From: Oceanicoccus sp.
GTDB lineage: Bacteria; Pseudomonadota; Gammaproteobacteria; Pseudomonadales; Dasaniaceae
Assembly: GCF_029238675.1 (NCBI RefSeq)
Contig: NZ_JAQWFR010000028.1
Span: forward strand, 1 to 64,000
DNA length: 64,000 nucleotides
Direction of reading: 5' to 3'
Shown here: in pieces, positions 8,557 through 15,505 of the stretch
Layout: each line of letters begins with the position of its first letter
Numbering within the stretch: the stretch's first letter is position 1
Notes under the pieces: generated by a model
Told to the model about the DNA's origin: nothing
What the model saw: the letters and a program-made list of their open reading frames with translations, nothing else
Database searches by the model: none
Made by a program: the position numbers and the translations under genes

Positions 8557-8631
8557 TGGAGCGGGAAAGGAGATTCGAACTCCCGACCACCTCGTTGGCA
8601 ACGAGGAGCTCTACCACTGAGCTATTCCCGC
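8557..8631 (-). tRNA. tRNA-Gly (GCC)
   Basis: The reverse strand folds as a full cloverleaf. The acceptor stem GCGGGAA pairs with TTCCCGC; the D arm, the anticodon arm with a TTGCCAA loop, and the T arm with TTCGAAT are present; an encoded CCA ends at 8557. Anticodon GCC reads GGC/GGU. It lies about 100 bases downstream of tRNA-Glu in the same orientation and is probably cut from the same transcript. Confidence 0.97.
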
Positions 8632-8733
8632 CCATAGATTTACCCGACTTGAATAACCGGATCTGAACAGCAGATCTTGGTAGAAGTTACAAAGCTACTA
8701 ACAAAGGACAAAAGCTGTTAGCAAGGTAAAAAA

Positions 8734-8809
8734 TGGCGTCCCCTAGGGGGTTCGAACCCCTGTTACCGCCGTGAAAGGGCGGTGTCCTAGGCCTCTAGAC
8801 GAAGGGGAC
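8734..8809 (-). tRNA. tRNA-Glu (TTC)
   Basis: A cloverleaf on the reverse strand with a GTCCCCT acceptor stem, a CTTTCAC anticodon loop (anticodon TTC), a TTCGAAC T loop and an encoded CCA. It closely resembles the standard bacterial glutamate tRNA. It is the first gene of the two-tRNA transcript, 39 bases from the -10 box of the promoter. Confidence 0.97.
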
Positions 8810-8847
8810 GCTGGGTTACTTCGACGGTGTCCGTTGAAGTGGCGCGC

Positions 8848-8876
8848 ATAATAAGAACCTTCGTTGCAAACGTCAA
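8848..8876 (-). promoter_or_regulatory. promoter of the tRNA-Glu/tRNA-Gly unit
   Basis: On the reverse strand a TTGACG -35 box (8871-8876) and a TATTAT -10 box (8848-8853) are 17 bases apart. The -10 is followed by GCGCGCC, a GC-rich discriminator of the kind that makes stable-RNA promoters sensitive to ppGpp and growth rate. Confidence 0.75.
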
Positions 8877-9033
8877 CCCCAAAATTCAATTTTTACCTTA
8901 AGTTGCTGTTTTTTATGACGGATTTGCTTAAAAACTCAGCAAAACCAGCTAGACTAGGCAATGAGAATGCAGCAATTGCTATAAATACTGTTTCTCGCGA
9001 TAATTCCCGTACTTAATGATATAGAGCAAGATT

Positions 9034-9804
9034 ATGTCCGCTACCGCTGTTGTCGTCGCTATTGGGGTTGGATTATTTATCCTTGTGGCCGTGGCCATTA
9101 CCATCCAGACCATTGATAGGAACAACAAAGAAAAGCGCCGTCTGGAAATTGCGCTTAATACCCGTTCCCGCAATTTCGGCTATATGCTGGATGGTTTTCC
9201 CGAAGGCTTCCTAAGCCGGGACCTGCAAGTATTGGTTTGCACCTGCCTTGTGGAAGTATTCTCCCAATTGGTACAAATAAACCCCACTGAAGACTACAAG
9301 AGCAAGTTGGCCAGTGCCCGGGAGCGCCTGGCGCAGTGCAGGGGTAAAACGGCCGCTAATGCCACTATCACCCTAACTGACGTTGCACAGATTCAAGAAA
9401 TCCAGAAAATGCTCAAGGGGCTTTATAACTTTATCTCCAAGCTTGCCGCCAGCCAGCGCATCAGCGGCAAAGAAGCGATGATATACGGCAAGCAGGTACG
9501 CAGGCTAATGGTCCAGACTTCTACCGATGCATTGGCAGGGCCCATTCAGGAAGCCATTCATCAGGATAAACCCCGCTTGGCTATCCATTACCTGCATATG
9601 ACCAATGAAAAAATGAAAAATGAAAACGACGATGGTTTCTACAGTGACCGCATCGCCATACATGATGCCCGCATCAGTGAACTGGAACAGCAGGCCTCTA
9701 GTCTGGAGACCTCTGCTAAAGAGAGTAAAAAGGAAGCTGCAGCGGCGTGGGATGAATTAGATAAACCGGATGATTCCTGGAAGAAAAAGGCCATTTACGA
9801 TTAG
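9034..9804 (+). CDS. hypothetical membrane-anchored protein with coiled-coil C-terminus
   Basis: A 256-residue protein of unrecognised family. Residues 4-25 form one hydrophobic segment followed by basic residues (RNNKEKRR), so the bulk should face the cytoplasm. The middle is predicted helical, with FGYMLDGFPEGFLSRDLQVLV standing out as a possibly conserved patch. Residues 200-245 are rich in Glu, Lys and Ala with heptad-like spacing (ISELEQQASSLETSAKES), consistent with a coiled coil. It is a single gene between the divergent tRNA unit and the toxin-antitoxin module. No function can be inferred. Confidence 0.75.
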   Translation: MSATAVVVAIGVGLFILVAVAITIQTIDRNNKEKRRLEIALNTRSRNFGYMLDGFPEGFLSRDLQVLVCTCLVEVFSQLVQINPTEDYKSKLASARERLAQCRGKTAANATITLTDVAQIQEIQKMLKGLYNFISKLAASQRISGKEAMIYGKQVRRLMVQTSTDALAGPIQEAIHQDKPRLAIHYLHMTNEKMKNENDDGFYSDRIAIHDARISELEQQASSLETSAKESKKEAAAAWDELDKPDDSWKKKAIYD

Positions 9805-9856
9805 CCCCCGCCACTTCGTCATTCCCGCAAACCATTTGTCATCCCCGAATGACTAC

Positions 9857-10315
9857 TCAAAAAGAATCTGACTCTTCCAGCAACTTCTCCCAACTGTCTG
9901 GCGGCTTGCCATTCTCTAACATCTTCTCAAACATCGAATAAGCATCAGTCCTGCTGCCATAGGCTCGCTTGGTTTTATCATCATTTACCCACACATAAAT
10001 AATCACTTTTGATTCACTATGAAAGCGAAAAAACAGCCGGTACTGCTGATAAAATTTTGCACGAAACCAGTGCTTCCGACTATCACCCAGCGTATCGCCT
10101 TGGCGGTATTCTGGTAGTGTGGGGTCTTGGGGAATTTTTTCCAGCGCGAGCTTATTAATAGCCGCTAATCGCTTAGTGGCATTCTTCTTTTTGAAATTTG
10201 CAGGATCTTTTTTCTTTAGCTTTTCAACTTGATCAGTTAATACCTCTAACTGGTCAAGAAAGAGGGGATGCGCAAAGATAGTCCATCCATTGATTACCCA
10301 TTGCTTGTTAGTCAA
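9857..10315 (-). CDS. yhaV: YhaV-family ribonuclease toxin of type II toxin-antitoxin module
   Basis: A 152-residue YhaV toxin (RelE-like fold, E. coli 154 residues). YhaV is a ribosome-associated RNase neutralised by PrlF. Family segments seen: INGWTIFAHPLFLDQLEVL at the N-terminus, YRQGDTLGDSRKHWFRAKFYQQYRLFFRF in the core, and IIYVWVNDDKTKRAYGS. The start is TTG at 10315 with a strong AGGAGG about 10 bases before it, 2 bases after the antitoxin stop. A weak start codon may keep toxin below antitoxin. The reading frame is intact, so the module is probably functional. Confidence 0.92.
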   Translation of the reverse strand: MTNKQWVINGWTIFAHPLFLDQLEVLTDQVEKLKKKDPANFKKKNATKRLAAINKLALEKIPQDPTLPEYRQGDTLGDSRKHWFRAKFYQQYRLFFRFHSESKVIIYVWVNDDKTKRAYGSRTDAYSMFEKMLENGKPPDSWEKLLEESDSF

Positions 10316-10317
10316 TA

Positions 10318-10647
10318 CTATTCATCCTCCTCTGATAGGGGGCTATCCAGATCGATTTCAACATCGGCAACAAGTGATTGAATGCGGTTAGCCAGACTTT
10401 CACCCACCACGCTAATACGAGATGGATTATTAGCAATATCTAATGCAATAAAATCTAAAAAACAGCTCATAACAGGGTCCTCCTCATGGCTCTCGGCACG
10501 GGATAACACGACATCACCGTTAGCCTGAACGGTGTAACGGATTTTCTCGCGCTTTTTAAGGCCAAGCGCCTTTCTAATTGGGTCTGGTACCGTTGTTTGA
10601 TATCTCTCAGTAAGAGTAGATTCGGTAACCAGAATTGGGGGGGGCAT
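10318..10647 (-). CDS. prlF: PrlF (SohA)-family antitoxin
   Basis: A 109-residue antitoxin. The N-terminus (ILVTESTLTERYQTTVP, then IRKALGLKKREKIRY) is the swapped-hairpin AbrB/MazE DNA-binding domain of PrlF; the C-terminal half is acidic and should wrap YhaV. An in-frame ATG at 10659 would add four residues, but a GGAGG site lies between it and the ATG at 10647, five bases from the latter, so 10647 is preferred. The codons after that ATG form a run of eight C (three prolines), a potential slippage site. It is transcribed first, followed by yhaV, and is probably autoregulated through the repeats upstream. Confidence 0.92.
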   Translation of the reverse strand: MPPPILVTESTLTERYQTTVPDPIRKALGLKKREKIRYTVQANGDVVLSRAESHEEDPVMSCFLDFIALDIANNPSRISVVGESLANRIQSLVADVEIDLDSPLSEEDE

Positions 10648-10684
10648 GCTTGCCTCCATGGTTAATAAATAGTTAAAGCATAGC

Positions 10685-10761
10685 CATAGTTAAGTCATGG
10701 TTAAGACATGGTTAAGACATAGTTAAGACATAGTTAAGACATAGTTAAGACATAGTTTTAA
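10685..10761. promoter_or_regulatory. 11-bp iterated repeats in the prlF-yhaV promoter, likely operator
   Basis: Six consecutive copies of an 11-bp unit (CATAGTTAAGA, with CATGGTTAAGA variants) run from 10685 to 10750, followed by a degenerate seventh to 10761. A related ATAGTTAAAG lies between the array and the prlF start. The 11-bp period is close to one helical turn, so a bound protein would meet the same face each time. Since PrlF/MazE-type antitoxins bind their own promoter cooperatively, the array is most likely the autoregulatory operator. No other site of this kind was noticed in the window. Confidence 0.7.
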
Positions 10762-10776
10762 GCTTGCTTAAACTGG

Positions 10777-10800
10777 AGGGTAATGCAATTGCATTACCCT
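10777..10800. repeat. 24-bp perfect palindrome
   Basis: A perfect inverted repeat centred on CAATTG, with arms AGGGTAATGCAA and TTGCATTACCCT. It lies between the iterated repeats and the 3' end of the next reverse-strand gene. There is no T-run after it on either strand, so it is not a normal intrinsic terminator. It could be an operator for a dimeric regulator or an mRNA 3'-end hairpin. Confidence 0.6.
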
Positions 10801-10821
10801 GTCAATCCTTATGTAGCGAGC

Positions 10822-11214
10822 TTAGTGTAACTGGAAAATACTCGCCTTCACCGCGGTATAATCCAGACTTTCTTCAGGGTTCTCATGAAGCTTTTCATCT
10901 AGCTGCTGATAAAGCGCCAGCTCCTCATCAGCCATATAATGCAGGCATTCACCGCCAAAAAACCAAAACAGATCACGGTTAACCGTGGGGGTAATATGCT
11001 GATAATGCGTCACAATACGGCAGACAATCGACTGCCCCTGTTCCACAAAGGTTTCGCTGGAGTCGGTAGCTTCACTTAGAGCCTTTAAAGTCTCCATAAA
11101 CTCAAGGTCAACTTCGGTGGCGCGCCCATCACAGAAGGGCAGTTGCTTCTCGCAGTGCTGATATAGGGCTTGCAACAGATTGTGGTGATGATTGAAGTAA
11201 CTGGAATCGCTCAT
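10822..11214 (-). CDS. conserved hypothetical protein, PA2817-like
   Basis: A 130-residue soluble, acidic, mostly helical protein. The opening YFNHHHNLLQALYQHCEKQLPFCDG and the later FWFFGGECLHYMADEELALYQQLDE resemble a small protein family known from Pseudomonas (PA2817); the match is from memory and not certain. Function is unknown. It is a single gene, divergent from the yadGH-queF run over 133 bases. Confidence 0.75.
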   Translation of the reverse strand: MSDSSYFNHHHNLLQALYQHCEKQLPFCDGRATEVDLEFMETLKALSEATDSSETFVEQGQSIVCRIVTHYQHITPTVNRDLFWFFGGECLHYMADEELALYQQLDEKLHENPEESLDYTAVKASIFQLH

Positions 11215-11347
11215 TGGCTGTTTGCTCGGGGTAGTAGGGGGTTGGATTGCGGCGTAGTTTATCAGAGCGATCTAATTAAGCCAGCAGACCGTTCTCCGTG
11301 TTATTATCTCCCTTTTACCCTTAACCTCTGTTGAGTGATCGCCAACA

Positions 11348-12268
11348 ATGACCACCGCTTTATCCATCAAACAATTAAGCAAAGCTTATAACAATGGTTT
11401 TCAGGCCCTAAAAGGGATTGACCTGCAGGTTGAAGAGGGCGACTTCTTTGCTTTGTTAGGTCCTAACGGTGCCGGTAAGTCGACAACCATCGGTATTATT
11501 TGCTCACTGATTAGAAAATCTGCTGGCAAGGTGAGAGTGTTTGACTACGATATCGATAGCCACTTTTCACAAGCCAAAAAGCAGATTGGTATTGTGCCGC
11601 AGGAATTTAATTTCCCTAACTTTGAAAAAGTATTTGATATTTTGGTAAATCAGGCTGGTTATTATGGCTTGCCTAAAAAGCTGGCGGTACAGCGTACAGA
11701 AAAGTATTTAAAAGCCCTGGGGCTATGGGACAGACGCTTTGATGCCCCCCGCAGCCTATCTGGTGGCATGAAGCGCCGATTAATGATTGCCAGGGCGCTG
11801 GTACATGAGCCCCGCTTATTAATTCTCGATGAGCCTTCCGCCGGCGTCGATATAGAAATGCGCCGCTCTATGTGGGTATTTCTAAAAGAGCTTAATGAGC
11901 AGGGCACCACCATTATTTTAACCACCCATTATTTGGAAGAAGCGGAAAGCTTGTGTCGCAATATTGCTATTATTAATCACGGTGAAATTGTAGAGCATGG
12001 TAGTATGAAAAACTTGTTATCCCAACTTCACAAAGAGGTAGTTATTCTCGATACCAAAGCCCCATTGGCCTCGGCACCTGAGTTAACAGGTTTTACTGCC
12101 ATCCTGGTGGATGATCACACACTTGAAGTAGATATTGAAAAAGGCCAAACGGTCAATGCACTATTTACCGAGTTGACTGCGGCCGGCATAGAAATCAACA
12201 GTATGCGTAATAAGGCCAATCGTCTGGAAGAGTTGTTTGTTAATTTAGTCAACAGCGGCGCAGCTTGA
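11348..12268 (+). CDS. yadG: ABC-2 type exporter ATP-binding protein (YadG-like)
   Basis: A 306-residue ABC ATPase. Walker A is GPNGAGKST at residues 38-46, the signature is LSGGMKRRL, Walker B is LLILDEPSAGVD, and the switch histidine is in ILTTHYLEEAE. The C-terminal 80 residues form the small regulatory domain common in drug and capsule exporters. It pairs with the permease 28 bases downstream, as yadG/yadH do in E. coli. The substrate is unknown in both organisms. Confidence 0.9.
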   Translation: MTTALSIKQLSKAYNNGFQALKGIDLQVEEGDFFALLGPNGAGKSTTIGIICSLIRKSAGKVRVFDYDIDSHFSQAKKQIGIVPQEFNFPNFEKVFDILVNQAGYYGLPKKLAVQRTEKYLKALGLWDRRFDAPRSLSGGMKRRLMIARALVHEPRLLILDEPSAGVDIEMRRSMWVFLKELNEQGTTIILTTHYLEEAESLCRNIAIINHGEIVEHGSMKNLLSQLHKEVVILDTKAPLASAPELTGFTAILVDDHTLEVDIEKGQTVNALFTELTAAGIEINSMRNKANRLEELFVNLVNSGAA

Positions 12269-12296
12269 TTACTGTGTTAGCTACGGAATAGAAGTA

Positions 12297-13070
12297 ATGA
12301 GTTTTCAAGAACAGTTAATTGCCTTTTTGACCATCGTTCGCAAAGAAGTTAAACGCTTTATGCGGATATGGACACAAACCCTGGTGCCACCGGTAATCAC
12401 CATCACTTTATATTTTATTATTTTTGGCACTTTAATCGGCGAGCGTATTGGGCCTATGGCTGGTGTCGATTATATGGAGTTTGTCGTGCCCGGTTTAATT
12501 ATGATGTCGGTGATTACCAGCTCCTATACCAATGTCGTGTCATCATTCTTTGGTGCTAAATTCCAGCGTTTTATAGAAGAGATGCTGGTATCGCCAACAC
12601 CCAACTATATTATTTTGTTAGGCTTTGTGATGGGTGGTGTGACCCGTGGCCTGGGGGTTGGTTTTATTGTTACCCTGGTTGCCTTATATTTTACCGACCT
12701 ACAGATTCATAGCTACCCAATCACCATTTCTATTGTGGTCGTTACGTCGGTATTCTTTTCCATGGCCGGTTTTATTAATGCCGTTTTTGCCAATACCTTT
12801 GATGATATTTCGATTATCCCCACTTTTTTATTAACGCCATTAATCTATTTGGGCGGAGTCTTTTATTCAACCGCTTTATTGCCAGAATTCTGGGCCGCTG
12901 TATCAAAGGCCAATCCCATTCTTTATATCGTCAACGCTTTTCGTTACGGCGTCTTGGGTATTAGTGATATCAATGTAAACTCGGCCTTTATTATGATTGC
13001 TGTGTTTACAATAGTCGCTTGGTTTTATAGTTTATGGTTGCTCAATTCCGGCAAAAGTTTAAGGCAATAA
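12297..13070 (+). CDS. yadH: ABC-2 type exporter permease (YadH-like)
   Basis: A 257-residue ABC-2 permease with about six membrane segments (near residues 31-51, 62-82, 108-132, 141-164, 173-192, 229-250). The LVSPTPNYIILLGFVMGGVTRG cytoplasmic motif and the FANTFDDISIIPTFLLTPLIYLGGVFY stretch are typical of the YadH/NodJ-like group. It acts with the ATPase upstream as an inner-membrane exporter, probably a dimer of each. It is followed 12 bases later by queF. Confidence 0.9.
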   Translation: MSFQEQLIAFLTIVRKEVKRFMRIWTQTLVPPVITITLYFIIFGTLIGERIGPMAGVDYMEFVVPGLIMMSVITSSYTNVVSSFFGAKFQRFIEEMLVSPTPNYIILLGFVMGGVTRGLGVGFIVTLVALYFTDLQIHSYPITISIVVVTSVFFSMAGFINAVFANTFDDISIIPTFLLTPLIYLGGVFYSTALLPEFWAAVSKANPILYIVNAFRYGVLGISDINVNSAFIMIAVFTIVAWFYSLWLLNSGKSLRQ

Positions 13071-13082
13071 CAGGTTGAAACT

Positions 13083-13889
13083 ATGGTAAAGATCCCACTA
13101 GGCAGAGAAGTAGGCTACGTTGATACTTACAGCCCGAAACTATTATTTCCCATTGCCAGGGAGCAATCGCGTAATGATTTAGGTGTTGCTTTGGGGCAAC
13201 TGCCTTTTACCGGTGTTGATATTTGGAATGCCTATGAACTATCGTGGCTGAACACCAAGGGTAAGCCACAGGTGGCCTGTGCGGAGTTTCGTTTTCCCTG
13301 CGAGTCAGTTTCTATTGTTGAGTCAAAGTCTTTTAAGTTGTATTTAAACTCCCTAAACCAAACTGTTTTTACTGATCAGCAAGCATTACAGCAGCAAATG
13401 GCCGAAGACCTGTCAGCCTGTGTGGGTGCCACAGTCGAAGTTTTTATAAGGGATGTTGCTAGCGGTAACGCAATTAGCCAATTAGAGGGTATTTGTCTGG
13501 ACAATCTTGATATCAGTATGACCAGCTATGCACCAGAGCCAGCATTACTGACCACAGGTGAACACAATACAGGGGAAAGTTTATATAGCCACTTATTACG
13601 TTCTTTATGTCCAGTAACTGCCCAACCTGATTGGGCGAGCGTAGAGATTTGTTATACCGGCCCTCAAATTAATCATGAAGGCCTACTTAAATACCTCATC
13701 GGCTACCGCCAGCACCAGGAGTTTCACGAGCAGTGTGTGGAGCGTATCTTTACCGATATCAGTGTTCGTTGCCAGCCGAAACAGTTATCCGTGAAGGCAC
13801 TGTATACTCGTCGCGGCGGTATGGATATCAACCCCTTCCGTTCTAATAAACCTATCGTTCCAGATAATATTCGTCTGAATCGGCAGTAA
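13083..13889 (+). CDS. queF: NADPH-dependent 7-cyano-7-deazaguanine reductase
   Basis: A 268-residue long-form QueF (tunnelling fold, two tandem halves, E. coli 282). It reduces preQ0 to preQ1 in queuosine synthesis. The substrate-binding glutamate and NADPH motif lie in ESVSIVESKSFKLYLNSLNQ; the nucleophilic cysteine is in SLCPVTAQPDW, with the expected aspartate following. The C-terminal GYRQHQEFHEQCVERIF motif is intact. It is probably co-transcribed with the yadGH pair, an association with no obvious functional reason. Confidence 0.95.
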   Translation: MVKIPLGREVGYVDTYSPKLLFPIAREQSRNDLGVALGQLPFTGVDIWNAYELSWLNTKGKPQVACAEFRFPCESVSIVESKSFKLYLNSLNQTVFTDQQALQQQMAEDLSACVGATVEVFIRDVASGNAISQLEGICLDNLDISMTSYAPEPALLTTGEHNTGESLYSHLLRSLCPVTAQPDWASVEICYTGPQINHEGLLKYLIGYRQHQEFHEQCVERIFTDISVRCQPKQLSVKALYTRRGGMDINPFRSNKPIVPDNIRLNRQ

Positions 13890-14082
13890 TCACTGAAATA
13901 AAGCCCATATCTCCTTATTTTGGCCGGTATTTGCTTAAATACTTCCCTTGGATTCATGGCTAAATCCCGTTAGCTGTACCATAATTCTACGTTAATAAAT
14001 ATCCATACTTTCATAGGTTTAGCTAATATTTTTATCGCAGTCGTTGAATACCTGCCAAAAGTGACGCTAGCGGAATCTTTTT

Positions 14083-15417
14083 ATGCCAGAATCGAGTCTT
14101 CTTTTTTATATCACTGCTGAATTGGCGGTATTGCTGCTGATTGTCTGCATCTTCCTAATGATGCATCTTGGCAAGATGAAAAAACTGATAGCTAAGCTGG
14201 AAGACAAGATTGTCAGCCTGCGAAAGTCTATTGGCAAATCCCGCAATGAAACCAAAAAAGCTTTAAAACAACTTGCAGAAAAGGAAACCATTCCCTCCCT
14301 GTCTTTTCTCGACTACCTCGATACTGAAATTGATAGCACTCGCGATCATCACCAATCTCTGGACCCCGGCCGGGATATTGTTCTGGATATTGCACCGGAT
14401 GCTCCCATAGAGCGCCAGGTTTCGGCACTGCGCCATGCTTTTTTAATTGCGGAAAAAGAAGCTCGCTACGCGGGCGATGAAGATAGCTCAAGCTGGGATG
14501 TACTGCAGGCAAAATTACAGCCGATTATCCAGTTTTATGAAAGCGCCAACCCGCCAACAGCAGAGCAAGAGCCAGCGGATGACACTGCTTTAACTGAAGA
14601 AATAACCAACTATAAAAGCCGCATACAAAATCTGGAGCGCTTTAAAAAATTGTTCTTTGATATGGAGAGCAAATGGGAACACAGCAAAGCCCAGGCCGAT
14701 GACTATCATCAACAGCTGATAGCAATGGGCAAGTCCTTGGGGGGCGGTGAAAAATTCGATAGCCTGCTGGAGAAGTATGCCAATGCCTATAATGATATTG
14801 GCGACTTAATACAGTCTGAGGGCTCAGATGAGGCTGGTGCTGAGATAAACCTTGAATATAGTGGTGCTGGCAAAACTATTATTGCCAATCAGGAAGAGAT
14901 TCTCCGGCTTAAAAACATGGCTGTTGACCAACATAAGGTCATTACTGAGCTCAAGAAAAAACTTCTATCATCCAGCTCTCCGGAAGACCAGCAACGAATC
15001 GTTACCGACTTAAGCGATCAGTTAGGCCAGCAGCAGCGTTTTATGCAGGAAGCAGAAACTTGCATTCAGCTGGTTGAAAATGAGTTGACTCGTGCCATCG
15101 ACGAAAATGAAAACCTGCGCGCCCAATTAAAAAGCGCGGGAAGTGTTGATAGTGCAGTGACAGGTGAAGAGGTCGAACGTATTGAAGCCATGGTTAAAGA
15201 TCTTACCAGCGAAAGCAAAGATATGCTTGGCACCATTGCTGCTTTAGAAGAAGAAAATAGCGACCTCAAACAGCAGCTGGAATCCGGTGGTAGTGGCGAT
15301 ACTGAAAATGTCGAAACTCTGAAGTCCAGGCTTGGAGAAATGCAACAAGAGCTGCTTAGCCTCCAAACCCAGCACATCGAGCTGGAAGAGCGCTATCTGG
15401 AATTGAAAATGAAGTAA
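14083..15417 (+). CDS. hypothetical membrane-anchored coiled-coil protein
   Basis: A 444-residue protein of unrecognised family. Residues 5-27 are a membrane segment; the rest should be cytoplasmic. Three helical coiled-coil blocks are evident from heptad spacing: about 30-70 (Lys-rich), 170-230, and 280-440 (Glu/Leu/Gln-rich). The linker between has Asp/Glu-rich, low-complexity stretches. The layout resembles envelope or cell-pole scaffolds, or a RmuC-like N-terminus without the nuclease domain. It is a single gene between queF and dnaX with 190 bases upstream. Confidence 0.75.
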   Translation: MPESSLLFYITAELAVLLLIVCIFLMMHLGKMKKLIAKLEDKIVSLRKSIGKSRNETKKALKQLAEKETIPSLSFLDYLDTEIDSTRDHHQSLDPGRDIVLDIAPDAPIERQVSALRHAFLIAEKEARYAGDEDSSSWDVLQAKLQPIIQFYESANPPTAEQEPADDTALTEEITNYKSRIQNLERFKKLFFDMESKWEHSKAQADDYHQQLIAMGKSLGGGEKFDSLLEKYANAYNDIGDLIQSEGSDEAGAEINLEYSGAGKTIIANQEEILRLKNMAVDQHKVITELKKKLLSSSSPEDQQRIVTDLSDQLGQQQRFMQEAETCIQLVENELTRAIDENENLRAQLKSAGSVDSAVTGEEVERIEAMVKDLTSESKDMLGTIAALEEENSDLKQQLESGGSGDTENVETLKSRLGEMQQELLSLQTQHIELEERYLELKMK

Positions 15418-15505
15418 TCTTCTCCTAATAACCCGCTACTATGGTTTATGTCATCATTGACCTAGTGTATCCTACCTCCCTGATTTAACAGGGGATAATC
15501 CTTCG

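Noticed and set aside
10685-10761. Plasmid-type replication origin iterons
   Set aside because: No replication initiator gene or AT-rich unwinding region is nearby, while an autoregulated antitoxin gene begins directly after the array.
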